A DNA stretch of 64,000 nt from an uncultured Alphaproteobacteria bacterium (GTDB lineage: Bacteria > Pseudomonadota > Alphaproteobacteria > Micavibrionales > CSBR16-224): positions 121,002 to 185,001 of the forward strand of contig CATLPD010000004.1 of assembly GCA_950054485.1 (NCBI GenBank), in the 5' to 3' direction. Every line of letters begins with the position of its first letter. Position 1 is the first letter of the stretch. A program made the position numbers and the translations under genes. The notes beneath the pieces are model-generated. The model was not told the DNA's origin and ran no database searches. It saw only the letters and a program-made list of their open reading frames with translations. Below, in pieces: positions 54,931-64,000 of the stretch.

Positions 54931-56004
54931 ATGATTAAAAATTGGTCCGAAGCAAAAGTAATGGTGACAGGGGTATGCGGAACTGTCGGTAGCGAAGTTT
55001 TAAACCAGCTGATTGAAAAAGGGTGCACCAATATTGTTGGTATCGATCATAATGAAAACGAGCTTTTCTTTTTAAATCAAAAATTTTTGGATAATTCGAA
55101 CGTTCAATTCTATCTGTGTGATATCGAAGACCGTGAAAGCCTGAATATGCGCATGCGTGGCTGTGATGTTGTGTTGCATTGTGCGGCCTTGAAACACGTA
55201 CCTTTATGCGAGGCGGCCCCGCGTTCAGCAGTCGGAACAAATATTGTAGGTATTCAAAATATCATTGATGCTGCCTTTATCAATAATGTTCAAAAAGTCT
55301 TTTTCACTTCATCTGATAAAGCGGTTAACCCGACAAACGTTATGGGTACGACGAAATTGATGGGTGAGCGCCTGATGATCGCAGCAAATGTAACGCGTCG
55401 CGGTGATGATTGCCCTGTATTCGGGGTATCGCGCTTTGGCAATGTATTGGGTACAAACGGATCTGTTATTCCGATCTTTAAAAAGCAGATTGAAGCGGGC
55501 GGCCCCGTAACGGTTACAGATAAAGATATGACACGCTTTATTATGACGTTGACAGAAGCAACCAATTTGGTTTTAGATTCTGCCTTGCAATTTAAAGGCG
55601 GCGAAGTCTTTATCACAAAAATGCCCGTCATCAACATTTATGATTTGGCACAAGTAATGGTACGTGAATTGGCACCGCAGTTCGGACATAAGCCTGAAGA
55701 TATCGAGATCAAGATCATCGGTCCGCGTCTGGGGGAGAAAATGTTTGAAGAACTTTTGAACTCCGAAGAAGTGCGCCGCACTTTGGAAAGCGAAGATTTC
55801 TTTATCGTCAGACCGGCCTTGGAAGAAGATCAAAGCAAATTTGTATACGAAGATATGCCGACAGCACAGGCCGCAATCCCATATACATCAGAGAATGCAC
55901 CTGCAATGACACAGGACGAGTTGCGTGACTTCCTATACGAACACGGTCTGATGGAACGCGTAGAAGGCGACGTGATTACAAATCCAGTACTGAAAGTAGT
56001 TTAA
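54931..56004 (+). CDS. CapD/PseB-like nucleotide-sugar dehydratase/epimerase
   Basis: A 357-residue short-chain dehydratase of the Polysacc_synt_2 family. GVCGTVGSEVLNQL is the Rossmann NAD(P) site, and SSDKAVNPTNVMGTTKLMGERL holds the Ser-x-Lys active region. Such enzymes make UDP-sugar precursors by 4,6-dehydration or epimerisation. The membrane half of long CapD is absent. It is followed by the SqdB-like gene after 2 bp. A ribosome site AGGAAAGG precedes. Confidence 0.88.
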   Translation: MIKNWSEAKVMVTGVCGTVGSEVLNQLIEKGCTNIVGIDHNENELFFLNQKFLDNSNVQFYLCDIEDRESLNMRMRGCDVVLHCAALKHVPLCEAAPRSAVGTNIVGIQNIIDAAFINNVQKVFFTSSDKAVNPTNVMGTTKLMGERLMIAANVTRRGDDCPVFGVSRFGNVLGTNGSVIPIFKKQIEAGGPVTVTDKDMTRFIMTLTEATNLVLDSALQFKGGEVFITKMPVINIYDLAQVMVRELAPQFGHKPEDIEIKIIGPRLGEKMFEELLNSEEVRRTLESEDFFIVRPALEEDQSKFVYEDMPTAQAAIPYTSENAPAMTQDELRDFLYEHGLMERVEGDVITNPVLKVV

Positions 56005-56006
56005 TC

Positions 56007-57164
56007 ATGAGAATTTTGATTTTAGGCGGGGACGGGTACCTCGGTTGGCCGTCATCAATGCATTTTGCAAATAAAGGTCATGAGGTTTGGTCTGTCGATA
56101 ACTATCTGCGCCGTGATATTGCGAGCGAGACGGATTCTGATCCATTGTTCCCGAACCCGAAATTGCCAGAGCGCGCAAAGATTTTTGAAGCCGCCTGTGG
56201 TAAAAAAATCAACGTCGTGGAAGGCGACTGTGCTGATTTTGAATTCATGTCAGAGCTGTTTGAAAAAGTTCAGCCTGAAGCCGTTATCCACTATGCAGAA
56301 CAACCATCTGCACCATATTCTATGCGCGGTTTTGATGAAGCATCGCTGACGCTGGATAATAACCTGAAAGCCACATTCAATGTGATCTGGGCCATCATGA
56401 AATATGCACCGGATTGTCACCTGATCAAACTGGGTACAATGGGCGAATACGGTACGCCGAATATTGATATTGAAGAAGGCTGGCTGGATGTCGAGCATAA
56501 AGGCCGCAAACAAAAATTCCTATATCCTCGCCAAGCGGGCAGTTTGTACCACACAACAAAAGTTCTTGATACTGATTTACTTTGGTTTTATGTGCGCACA
56601 CACGAGTTGCGCGTAACAGACCTGATGCAGGGGCCTGTATATGGCTTTATCACGCCAGAGGCCGAAATGGATGATCGCCTGAAGCCGAATTTCCATTACG
56701 ATGATATTTTTGGTACGTTGATTAACCGTTTCCTTGTACAGGCCGTTAGCGGCACGCCATTGACAGTATACGGCAAGGGCGGTCAAACACGTGGCTATCT
56801 TGATATTCGCGATACGTTGCAGTGTGTTGAACTGGCGCTTAAAAACCCGGTTGAAAAAGGTGAGATGCGCATTTTGAACCAGTTCGTTGAACAGTTCAGT
56901 GTTAATGAAATGGCTGACCGTGTTAAAACGGTTGGTGATCATATGGGGCTGAATGTCGAGGTTAAATCAATTCCGAACCCTCGCAAAGAAGCGGAAGACC
57001 ATTATTATAATGCTGCAAATACCGGGTTTAAGGAATTGGGCTTGAAACCACATATTCTGACAGATGATGTTCTGGCAGAGATGTTGGGACAAGTGGCAGA
57101 CTATAAAGGTCAAATCGATAAAGATAAGATCATGCCCCGTGTCAGTTGGAATAAAGTCGCCTGA
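56007..57164 (+). CDS. sqdB: UDP-sulfoquinovose synthase-like epimerase (SqdB/SQD1)
   Basis: The 385 residues closely match SQD1/SqdB: LGGDGYLGWPSSMHF NAD site, SVDNYLRRD, YAEQPSAPYSM near residue 95, LGTMGEYGTPNIDIEEG near 145, YPRQAGSLYHTTKVLD near 175 and a late NQFVEQFSVNEMA. SQD1 makes UDP-sulfoquinovose from UDP-glucose and sulfite for sulfolipid or glycans. The family also includes archaeal Agl3. No sqdX-type sulfolipid transferase is visible. It follows the CapD-like gene. Confidence 0.85.
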   Translation: MRILILGGDGYLGWPSSMHFANKGHEVWSVDNYLRRDIASETDSDPLFPNPKLPERAKIFEAACGKKINVVEGDCADFEFMSELFEKVQPEAVIHYAEQPSAPYSMRGFDEASLTLDNNLKATFNVIWAIMKYAPDCHLIKLGTMGEYGTPNIDIEEGWLDVEHKGRKQKFLYPRQAGSLYHTTKVLDTDLLWFYVRTHELRVTDLMQGPVYGFITPEAEMDDRLKPNFHYDDIFGTLINRFLVQAVSGTPLTVYGKGGQTRGYLDIRDTLQCVELALKNPVEKGEMRILNQFVEQFSVNEMADRVKTVGDHMGLNVEVKSIPNPRKEAEDHYYNAANTGFKELGLKPHILTDDVLAEMLGQVADYKGQIDKDKIMPRVSWNKVA

Positions 57165-57166
57165 TA

Positions 57167-57194
57167 TTGACTTTTTACCGTAACGCTATATTCT
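57167..57194 (+). promoter_or_regulatory. Sigma-70-like promoter
   Basis: TTGACT (57167-57172), 16-bp spacer, TATTCT (57189-57194), followed 33 bp later by the start at 57227. Confidence 0.5.
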
Positions 57195-57226
57195 TAGCTT
57201 CAAATCAAAATTGAAGGAGAATGACA

Positions 57227-57610
57227 ATGCGCACAATTCGTGACGAATTTAACAGCCACTATTATGGCATCAAAAGCCAATTTGATAACACAACACCTTT
57301 GGTGAATAGTTTGGCAGGCTATGGCACGGCAGGTGTGGTCAGTTTTGTAGGCAGCATTACCGGCCTGGTTTTGGCAGGCGTGGGTATGGTTGGAACCGCT
57401 GCAACAGTAGGTAGTTTTGTCGGTTTGGCGGCTTTTGGGATTACTGTTGCAACGCTGGTAACCGGCGGGCGTGTTGTGCCAACAATGACAGCAGGTGCAT
57501 TGGGTGGTATCGCAACACCATTTACAGCTGCTGCAAAGGGCATTAAATCAGTTTTTCAGGGTAAAACGACAGCACCAAAGCAAAATCCTGATAGACCCAG
57601 ACCTTACTGA
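57227..57610 (+). CDS. Small Gly/Ala/Val-rich membrane protein, about 127 aa
   Basis: I do not recognise it. The ATG at 57227 lies 8 bp after AAGGAG; an ATG at 57221 is too close. A charged N-terminus of about 30 residues precedes two or three Gly/Ala/Val-rich hydrophobic segments (about 40-95), and a Lys/Pro tail. Likely a membrane-associated protein. It converges with the transferase gene by 7 bp. Confidence 0.6.
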   Translation: MRTIRDEFNSHYYGIKSQFDNTTPLVNSLAGYGTAGVVSFVGSITGLVLAGVGMVGTAATVGSFVGLAAFGITVATLVTGGRVVPTMTAGALGGIATPFTAAAKGIKSVFQGKTTAPKQNPDRPRPY

Positions 57611-58677
57611 TTTCTATAGTTTTTTTGTTCTGTTAGCCGTGTTGCGTAATAATGTAACGCGAGGAGCGCAAACCAAATTACGAGACATAGGTTTTGGGAT
57701 ACATCGAATTTCCAAAGCAAAAGCCCTGCAATACTGTAGAAAGCCGACAGGCCGATTAAAATCATCGGTACAAGTGGTATTTTTATGCCCCGCACCTTTA
57801 AAAGGTGGTGGAAGTGACTTGTATCTGCTGCAAAAATCGAAAGGCCTTTGCTGAAGCGTTTTGCCATTACAACCAACATGTCAAAAATCGGATACCCCAG
57901 TATAAAGGCATATATTATAGGCGATGGTAATGCCGTATTTGCGCTATATTCATTTCCAAGGCTTACGGCACAGTATGCTATTGCGAATGAGATGCTGAGG
58001 CTGCCGCCATCTCCAAGGAAAATCAGAGCTTTTCTTCGTAGTGGGCTGCGCATGTTCAAAACCAAAAAGCCAAGCGTTGCCATCGTCAGGATTAATAGAA
58101 TATCCTGAAGCTGTATTAATTCGGCCGTGAATGCGATGAGCCATAAAAAAATAAAGGTTGAAACGGCGACGCCGCCACTAAGACCATCAATACCATCAAT
58201 CATATTAAAGGCATTAATATATGCCAGAATGCAAATAAGTGTAAAAACAGAGGCCAGATCCCCCAAACTGAAAACATCGTTACCGCTTAGGTGCCCGAGA
58301 TTGTGAAGGGCGAAGTCAAAAAGATAAATAACACCTGCAGAAATCAGCACCTGCATAGATAATTTGGTTAAAGCGGGGATGTTTTTTGCATCGTCCCACA
58401 TTCCAAGCGCGACATATAAAGCCATCCCCCACAAAAGAGGGGTAATGTTATCGAGGGGGCTGATAAACCAAATCGTGGATACGATTATAGCCGATAGAAC
58501 AATAGCAGCACCACCAACCAGAGATGGGTTCCCGTGATGATCTTTGCGCTCCTCTTTTCCTGAAAAGTCAATCAGCCCGAGTTTGGGGGCAAGGCGTCTA
58601 AGAGCCAAACAGGAACCAAAACTCAACCCAAATGCAATGATGGACAGTAAAAGTAATGAAATATAAATCATGGCCAC
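57604..58677 (-). CDS. MraY/WecA-type glycosyl-1-phosphate transferase
   Basis: A 357-residue integral membrane protein of about 10-11 helices. It has the polyprenyl-phosphate transferase motifs: MWDDAKN near residue 93, NMIDGIDGLSGG near 158, FLGDGGS near 220 and HFHHLL near 287. It moves a sugar-1-phosphate to undecaprenyl phosphate to start glycan synthesis. More like WecA/WbpL than MraY. It starts the O-antigen or other glycan chain; the sugar is not predictable. Confidence 0.9.
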   Translation of the reverse strand: MAMIYISLLLLSIIAFGLSFGSCLALRRLAPKLGLIDFSGKEERKDHHGNPSLVGGAAIVLSAIIVSTIWFISPLDNITPLLWGMALYVALGMWDDAKNIPALTKLSMQVLISAGVIYLFDFALHNLGHLSGNDVFSLGDLASVFTLICILAYINAFNMIDGIDGLSGGVAVSTFIFLWLIAFTAELIQLQDILLILTMATLGFLVLNMRSPLRRKALIFLGDGGSLSISFAIAYCAVSLGNEYSANTALPSPIIYAFILGYPIFDMLVVMAKRFSKGLSIFAADTSHFHHLLKVRGIKIPLVPMILIGLSAFYSIAGLLLWKFDVSQNLCLVIWFALLALHYYATRLTEQKNYRNQ

Positions 58678-58722
58678 ATAATAGGTATTTTTTTTTCAAT
58701 TAAAAAGTTTTATCTTTTACAC

Positions 58723-59454
58723 ATGAAAAAATTACATTACAGCGTCTTGAAAAGACTTAATAAGCTATTACGTCCACAGTTCTCTGTGGTAAGACGCAAT
58801 AGCGTCAGGCTTTTGTTAAACAAATATAACTGGATAGATAACCGCCTGTTGTGTTTTAGGTCTTACGAGAAGAAAAATATCGACTTTATGCTTGATAGTC
58901 TTAAGAACGAAGGATTTGAGCGGTTCTTAGATATAGGAGCCAATATCGGGTATTTTTCATTGATGGCAGCCAAGAAGACAGACGTTGCCAATATTATGGC
59001 CTTCGAGCCTATGTCGAAAAATTTCTATCAACTTTGCACGAACATACTTCTAAACGGTTTTTCAGGTCGTATACTTCCTGTCAATAAGGCTTTATCGGAT
59101 AAAAATGAAGTTTCTGAAATTCATTATGATATCCACTCTACGGGCATAGGCACCTTGAAACCTGATCAAACTGTCAGAGATAAAAGGGATTATAACCAGT
59201 CTGAAATGATAAAATGTATCCGTTTTGATGATATGTATGATTTTCAAAACGAAAAAATATTTATCAAGATGGATGTAGAACAATTTGAATTGCATGTTTT
59301 AAAGGGTATGCCGGATTTCTTAAAACAGAACCGTATATGGTTGATGATTGAAATTAACGATGAAACATCACCCGTCTTTGCTTTCCTGAAAAAATCAGGT
59401 TTCAAAAAAATAGACAGTGATACGGACGACTTTGTATTCTCAAATTTTGCCTGA
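58723..59454 (+). CDS. FkbM-family methyltransferase
   Basis: The 243 residues have the FkbM core: DIGANIGYFSLMAAKK near residue 67, AFEPMSKNFYQL, and KMDVEQFELHVLKGM near 185. Such enzymes methylate sugar hydroxyls of glycans or small molecules. The divergent start from the transferase suggests a shared glycan role. Confidence 0.88.
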   Translation: MKKLHYSVLKRLNKLLRPQFSVVRRNSVRLLLNKYNWIDNRLLCFRSYEKKNIDFMLDSLKNEGFERFLDIGANIGYFSLMAAKKTDVANIMAFEPMSKNFYQLCTNILLNGFSGRILPVNKALSDKNEVSEIHYDIHSTGIGTLKPDQTVRDKRDYNQSEMIKCIRFDDMYDFQNEKIFIKMDVEQFELHVLKGMPDFLKQNRIWLMIEINDETSPVFAFLKKSGFKKIDSDTDDFVFSNFA

Positions 59455-59525
59455 TTTTGCACTTTAGGTTGTTGATTTCCGTAACTGGATAAGTTATTTT
59501 GTATTTTCTAGCATGGAATTAAACA

Positions 59526-60266
59526 ATGAAGACTGAACAACAAAAACTATCAGTTCAAAGACGGGATTTTGCCAAAGACTACCAGTATTTGCGCGGATAC
59601 GAGCTTATGTCAGCTTTTCTTAAAGACATTATGCCGGGCGAACTTGCATTAGTCTCATCATTTGGCGCAGAGTCTGCCATACTTCTTCATATGGTGTCCC
59701 GCATAGCACCTGATACACCGGTCATTTTTCTTGAGACCGGGAAGCTATTTGAGCAAACCCTGAGCTATAAAGAGCAACTGATTAAAGTTTTTGGGCTATC
59801 TAACGTGCAGTCAGCTTATCCTAATGGCGGCAGACTGGGCAAGCATGACCCAAAGGGACGCCTATGGCAGCAGGATCCGGATATGTGCTGTCACATTCGT
59901 AAGACACTGCCTTTACAAGAGGCTTTGCAACCATTTTCCGGATGGATCACAGGACGTAAACATTATCAAAGTAAATTAAGAGCAATGTTGCCCGCGATTG
60001 AAGATGACGGAGATCAGATCAAATTAAATCCGCTAATTGATTATACGCCGGAAGATATTCGTGTTTATTTCGAGCAGCATAACTTGCCCAAACATCCGTT
60101 GTTTTCTAAAGGTTATAAATCTATCGGGTGTGAGCCTTGTACAGCAAAGTCAGCGGATAATGGTAATGTAAGATCGGGGCGGTGGCAACATGCACCGAAC
60201 AAAACCGAATGCGGAATTCACATAGAAGGCGGAAAAGTTATTCGAATACGCGAAGACAATAATTAA
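59526..60266 (+). CDS. cysH: APS/PAPS reductase (assimilatory sulfate reduction)
   Basis: CysH reduces adenylyl sulfate (or PAPS) to sulfite with thioredoxin. The 246 residues include SSFGAESAILLHMV near residue 40, the Cys pair CCHIRK near 120, CEPC near 203 and the catalytic ECGIH near 230. The CC...CxxC cysteines predict the [4Fe-4S] cluster of APS-type reductases. Other cys genes are not in the window. Sulfite is the substrate of the nearby SqdB-like enzyme. Confidence 0.92.
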   Translation: MKTEQQKLSVQRRDFAKDYQYLRGYELMSAFLKDIMPGELALVSSFGAESAILLHMVSRIAPDTPVIFLETGKLFEQTLSYKEQLIKVFGLSNVQSAYPNGGRLGKHDPKGRLWQQDPDMCCHIRKTLPLQEALQPFSGWITGRKHYQSKLRAMLPAIEDDGDQIKLNPLIDYTPEDIRVYFEQHNLPKHPLFSKGYKSIGCEPCTAKSADNGNVRSGRWQHAPNKTECGIHIEGGKVIRIREDNN

Positions 60267-60279
60267 GTTACGCCGCGCT

Positions 60280-61053
60280 CTATTTCATATGCCAGCCATG
60301 ACTGATAATTAAAGATTGTCCTGTAAGTGCATTTGTTTCGAAACCTGCAAACATTACAGCGGCATCCGCAACGTCATCCATAGTCGTAAATTCTTTATCC
60401 ACTGTATTGCCCAGCATAACTCTTTCAATCACTTCTTTTTCAGAGACACCAAGGTCTCTGGCTTGTTCAGGAATTTGTTTTTTTACTAAAGGTGTTTCAA
60501 CGAAGCCCGGGCAGATTACATTAGAACGTACGTTATATTTAGCGCCTTCCTTTGCCATGACCCGCGCAAGGCCCAATACGCCATGTTTAGCGGCAACATA
60601 TGCACTTTTGAGGGGGGATGCTTCATGACTGTGTACAGAGCCCATATAGATTAAGCTGCCGCTTTTTTTTGGGTACATATGTTTCACGCATGCCTTGGTT
60701 GTTAAAAAGGCACCATCAAGGTGAATGGAGATCATCTTTTGCCATTCTTTGTAAGAAAACTCTTCAATCGGATGTACAATTTGTATGCCTGCGTTACTGA
60801 CCAGAATATCAACGCCTCCCCACTTGTCTGCAACGCTATCAATGCCGTTGTTAACTGCATCTTCATTGCTGACATCCATTTTAACAGCGATTGCATTTTC
60901 GCCAAGTTCGTGCGCGGCGTCTTCAGCTTTCTTAAGGTTTATATCGCACAATGCAACTTTCGCCCCTTCTGCCACATATCTTTTGGCGATCTGAAATCCC
61001 AGACCGCTTGAGGCTCCGGTTACAATTGCGACTTTATCTTGAAGCTTGTTCAT
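60280..61053 (-). CDS. bdhA: D-3-hydroxybutyrate dehydrogenase (SDR)
   Basis: The 257 residues form a classical short-chain dehydrogenase. [14 protein letters not shown] is the NAD site, [16 protein letters not shown] near 86, and [22 protein letters not shown] holds the Ser-Tyr-Lys triad near 140-160. The motifs [10 protein letters not shown] and [18 protein letters not shown] are close to 3-hydroxybutyrate dehydrogenases linked to PHB turnover. The symbol is by resemblance. Confidence 0.85.
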   Translation of the reverse strand: MNKLQDKVAIVTGASSGLGFQIAKRYVAEGAKVALCDINLKKAEDAAHELGENAIAVKMDVSNEDAVNNGIDSVADKWGGVDILVSNAGIQIVHPIEEFSYKEWQKMISIHLDGAFLTTKACVKHMYPKKSGSLIYMGSVHSHEASPLKSAYVAAKHGVLGLARVMAKEGAKYNVRSNVICPGFVETPLVKKQIPEQARDLGVSEKEVIERVMLGNTVDKEFTTMDDVADAAVMFAGFETNALTGQSLIISHGWHMK

Positions 61054-61126
61054 ACGTACGTTCCCTATTTAACTTTGTGCGCGATAATAGGGTTTATGTC
61101 GTCATAAGACAATATGATTTTAGGAG

Positions 61127-64000
61127 TTATTCATCCTTGAGGGCTTTTTCGAGTGACGATTTCTTGTCTTTGTAATATGAGGCAACATCATTTAGCTGAA
61201 TGTTCGTGCTCTTGACGTATTTTTCAAAGATTTTCTCATCTTCAGGCAACTCAGCGGAAGATTCCTCCGTAGCCTCAAACTCCATCTGGTCTAGCAAGAT
61301 AGCTTTCAGGATATCTGATTGCTTCTGATCGTTTTCGTCCGTTTCCTTGCTTTCGGTTTGATCTGCATTCTCTGTACCATTATCAACAGGTAAATTATCT
61401 CTCAGGATCATTTCAGCCCGGTCGAACAGCGCGGCAAAATCAGGCGTGTTATCGTGATCAATTTTATCTGTAACTTCTTGTTTGATGATCTGACGAACAT
61501 CTGTTCCGTAGAAAACGTTATTAAATTGCGGTCCTGATGCATTTCTGATCAATTCAGAGCTACCCGTATCACCGTTTTGGGGCGCATTAACATTAAATAG
61601 GGCCGCATTAATTGGCAAATTACTCTTAATATTATCTTGTGCGACTGATATCTGATTAACAAACCCGTTATCGCTTCCGACGATCGGCGGAGTTTCGTTC
61701 ATATCTCCAAGATAGATAGTAATAGTCTCATCAAACGAATATTCTCCATCGGAAACGCGGAATGTAACGTCATAGCTGTGTGGATGAACTTCATAGTCCA
61801 TCGCCTGCTTGACGTAGAGACTTTTTCCATTAATACCAAACAAGGAGCTCATGGGGCCTACAATACTCATTGTAAGGGCCGGTCCGTCCGTATCTGCAGC
61901 ACCCCATACAGATATTAATGATCCAGGTTTCTGATTCTCAATAAAGGCATCTTTTGTGACCCATATATCGGTTGGGGGGTCATTTTGTGGAATAATCGTA
62001 ATATTGAACGTTTCTATCGGCAGTGTATAGAAACCATCTGTAACCTCAAACTTGAAGCTGTCCGCTGTTGTTTCGCTTCCGTCATGGTGGTAGATCAAAC
62101 GCCCGTTTGTAATGTCATCTTGTGTGAAGGATGTGATCGCAACACCGGGGTTTGTGTTTAACTCCAATTGGCCATTTATAGGCAATTTGGTGATAGTGAA
62201 TACAAGATCTGTGTCCGGTGTATCAAAGTCTGTTACGAGTAATTCGGCTGTCGTAATCGGGTTATTGTCTGATAGGGCAAAGATCGTTCCCTCCAGAACC
62301 GTCATACCCGTGTTGTTAGTTAGCTGCGGTAGGAACTCGATATTTATCACAACGGTATCCAAATCAGGCGTTGCACCATCTTCTCCACCATCAGCCAGCG
62401 AAACGTCAAAGCTACCGGTTAGGGTGTTGGTGTTATCGTGGATAAACTGTACCAAACCATCGTTTACATCTTGTTGTGTAAATGTCAGGGCAGGCACGCC
62501 ATTTACAAGCAAGGTACCATTTTGAACATTGCTTGCCGTAAATGTAATTTCTGCATCGATATCATCCGGGTCAGTCCCTTGCAGGATCGTTGAATCGAAG
62601 GTTAATGTCCCGCCGACCTCTATAGACGCTGGAATATTTGTTGTAACCTGCGGTTTATCGTTTTGCGGGATAATTGTGAAATCAAAAGTTTCAATCGGTA
62701 ATGTGTAATATCCGTCGTAAACTTCAAAGTTAAAACTATCTACTGTCGTTTCAGATCCGTCGTGTACGTAAACTAAGCGGTTATTGGCTAAATCGTCCTG
62801 TGTGAAAGACGTTATGGCAGTGCCCGGTGCTGTTGTTAATTCTAACTGGCCATTTATAGGTGCAGATGTAAGATTGAAGAATATGGCATTATCCGCTGTA
62901 TCGAAATCACTTACGGATAGCATCGCAGTTGTAATTGTATTTACTGACGGGTTATCCGGAGTGGCTTCCAGAACTGTTGTACCAGTATTCACATCCAGCG
63001 AAGGTGGGTGCAAAATATCGATTGTGAATGTGTCTGTATCGGGAACAGCCCCATCTTCCAAACCATCCGCAAGCGATATATCGAAACTACCTGTCAATGT
63101 TAGCGACCCGTCATGTGTAAACTCGACGAGTCCGTCGTTGATATCCTGTTGTGTGAATGTCAGTGCGGGGACGCCGCCTACAGTCAGGATACCATTCTGA
63201 ATATTAGTGGCTGTAAAGGTAATGTCCGTGTCTAAATCATCAGGGTCTGTTCCCTCAAGTGTCGTATTATCGATCAGAAGCGCTGTTCCGACTGGAATTG
63301 ATCTCTCAATATTCGTCGTAATAATTGCCGGGTCGTTGACAGGGATAATCCCGATTGCGACCGTATCATTTGCGGGCAGGGCGCCGTCTTCGCCGCCGTC
63401 AGCAAGGCTAACATCAAAGCCAGCAGTCAGTGTATCTGAACCATCATGTTGGAATATAATCAGTCCATTGTTTACATCGTCCTGCGTAAAGCTTGTAATC
63501 GCTACACCCGGCGCAGCCGCGTACTCCAACTGCCCATTCGTAACATTACTAACTGTGTATGTAATGTCTGTATCTAGGTCATCCGCATCGGCACCAGCTA
63601 ATACGCTATTGTCAATGACTGTGCTTGCACCCTCTAAAATATCTGCTGGGTTTGTAACCGTCAGGGTTGGAGCATCGTTAACAGGTATAACAGTGATGTT
63701 AAACGTATCAATTGCTAGAGTTGTTGTCGCATCAGAAACTTCAAAATCAAAACTATCTGAAAGAGTTTCGGAGCCATCATGCACGAACACAACTCTATTG
63801 TTAACCAAATCATCTTGGCTAAATGAATTGATTGCTATACCTGGACTTGTCGTTAACTCTAATTGCCCATTAATCGGTAAAGTAGTTATAGTGTAAATCA
63901 AATTCGAATCAGCAGTATCGACATCAGAAGAGGAGAGCTCTGCTGTGCTGATGGTAATGGTTGCGCCTTCATCGAGTGTAATGCCGGCATTGGTATCGAG
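61127..64000 (-). CDS. Large cadherin/CSPG-repeat surface protein, C-terminal part
   Basis: An open frame runs off the right edge, so the 5' end is missing; about 957 residues are seen. The N-side consists of roughly seven repeats of about 95-100 residues. Two types alternate: a CSPG/NG2-like unit with SFTQDD, NRLVYVHDGSETTVDSF and a sister unit with GLVEFTHDGSLTLTGSF and an EDGA segment. A cadherin-like domain (DIWVTKDAFIENQKPGS) follows, then an acidic tail of about 190 residues without RTX or LPXTG signals. Probably a giant adhesin; the export route is not visible. Confidence 0.85.
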   Translation of the reverse strand, partial: LDTNAGITLDEGATITISTAELSSSDVDTADSNLIYTITTLPINGQLELTTSPGIAINSFSQDDLVNNRVVFVHDGSETLSDSFDFEVSDATTTLAIDTFNITVIPVNDAPTLTVTNPADILEGASTVIDNSVLAGADADDLDTDITYTVSNVTNGQLEYAAAPGVAITSFTQDDVNNGLIIFQHDGSDTLTAGFDVSLADGGEDGALPANDTVAIGIIPVNDPAIITTNIERSIPVGTALLIDNTTLEGTDPDDLDTDITFTATNIQNGILTVGGVPALTFTQQDINDGLVEFTHDGSLTLTGSFDISLADGLEDGAVPDTDTFTIDILHPPSLDVNTGTTVLEATPDNPSVNTITTAMLSVSDFDTADNAIFFNLTSAPINGQLELTTAPGTAITSFTQDDLANNRLVYVHDGSETTVDSFNFEVYDGYYTLPIETFDFTIIPQNDKPQVTTNIPASIEVGGTLTFDSTILQGTDPDDIDAEITFTASNVQNGTLLVNGVPALTFTQQDVNDGLVQFIHDNTNTLTGSFDVSLADGGEDGATPDLDTVVINIEFLPQLTNNTGMTVLEGTIFALSDNNPITTAELLVTDFDTPDTDLVFTITKLPINGQLELNTNPGVAITSFTQDDITNGRLIYHHDGSETTADSFKFEVTDGFYTLPIETFNITIIPQNDPPTDIWVTKDAFIENQKPGSLISVWGAADTDGPALTMSIVGPMSSLFGINGKSLYVKQAMDYEVHPHSYDVTFRVSDGEYSFDETITIYLGDMNETPPIVGSDNGFVNQISVAQDNIKSNLPINAALFNVNAPQNGDTGSSELIRNASGPQFNNVFYGTDVRQIIKQEVTDKIDHDNTPDFAALFDRAEMILRDNLPVDNGTENADQTESKETDENDQKQSDILKAILLDQMEFEATEESSAELPEDEKIFEKYVKSTNIQLNDVASYYKDKKSSLEKALKDE

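Noticed and set aside
62112..63896. Three Ser/Val-rich frames opposite the adhesin repeats
   Set aside because: They repeat with the adhesin units and are antisense shadows.

Overview
The window reads as a contiguous stretch of an alphaproteobacterial chromosome of moderate base composition (judged by eye). The lineage signals are a CcrM-type DNA methyltransferase, a PopZ-type polar organiser in the order pcm-tolC-popZ, recO next to parC, divergent dciA and mutY, uvrC-pgsA, and a MotAB flagellar stator. Several proteins look like those of motile Rhodospirillales or Micavibrio-like bacteria, but the exact lineage cannot be fixed from the sequence alone.

Layout. 1-5450: transporters of the EamA family, a DUF3137 membrane protein, pgsA, uvrC, tRNA-Leu(UAA), a hemerythrin and a small acidic protein. 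5510-7663: a large orphan protein. 7712-20002: housekeeping genes (phosphoesterase, CinA-like, map, radC, MaoC, AsmA, YihY, purB, recO, parC), interrupted by a tandem triplet of small proteins resembling peptidase inhibitor family I78. 20004-31237: a possible pilin remnant, a STAS-like protein, motAB, arginase-like, 2OG oxygenase, mscL, tRNA-Asn, patatin, Nudix, ArsC-like, an acid-ceramidase-like hydrolase and a response regulator with helical neighbours.

31330-37652 is a compact integrative element at the 3' end of tRNA-Cys. It has a tyrosine integrase, a RepA-like ATPase that appears to lack its P-loop, an excisionase-like regulator, a DUF5681 protein, two small membrane proteins, a strongly structured RNA leader and a translationally coupled pair of unknown genes (membrane plus cytosolic) that look like cargo.

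37838-51958 returns to core genes: pcm, tolC, popZ, a 928-residue proline/threonine-rich OmpA-like protein with a 9-bp minisatellite, an inositol-monophosphatase-like gene, efp, dciA, mutY, ccrM with GANTC sites in its promoter, rnhB, a methyltransferase, and rplU-rpmA-obgE. 52064-53417 holds a lipoprotein, a likely small RNA with several C-rich unpaired regions, and bcp. 53414-60266 has a sodium/solute symporter followed by a surface-glycan region: a CapD-like epimerase, an SqdB/SQD1-like UDP-sulfoquinovose synthase, a MraY/WecA-type transferase, an FkbM methyltransferase and an APS/PAPS reductase. The reductase makes the sulfite that SqdB would use. The window ends in a 3-hydroxybutyrate dehydrogenase and the 3' part of a very large repeat adhesin.

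The least explained parts are the island cargo pair, the structured island RNA, the C-rich small RNA near 52.6-52.75 kb and the I78-like triplet.
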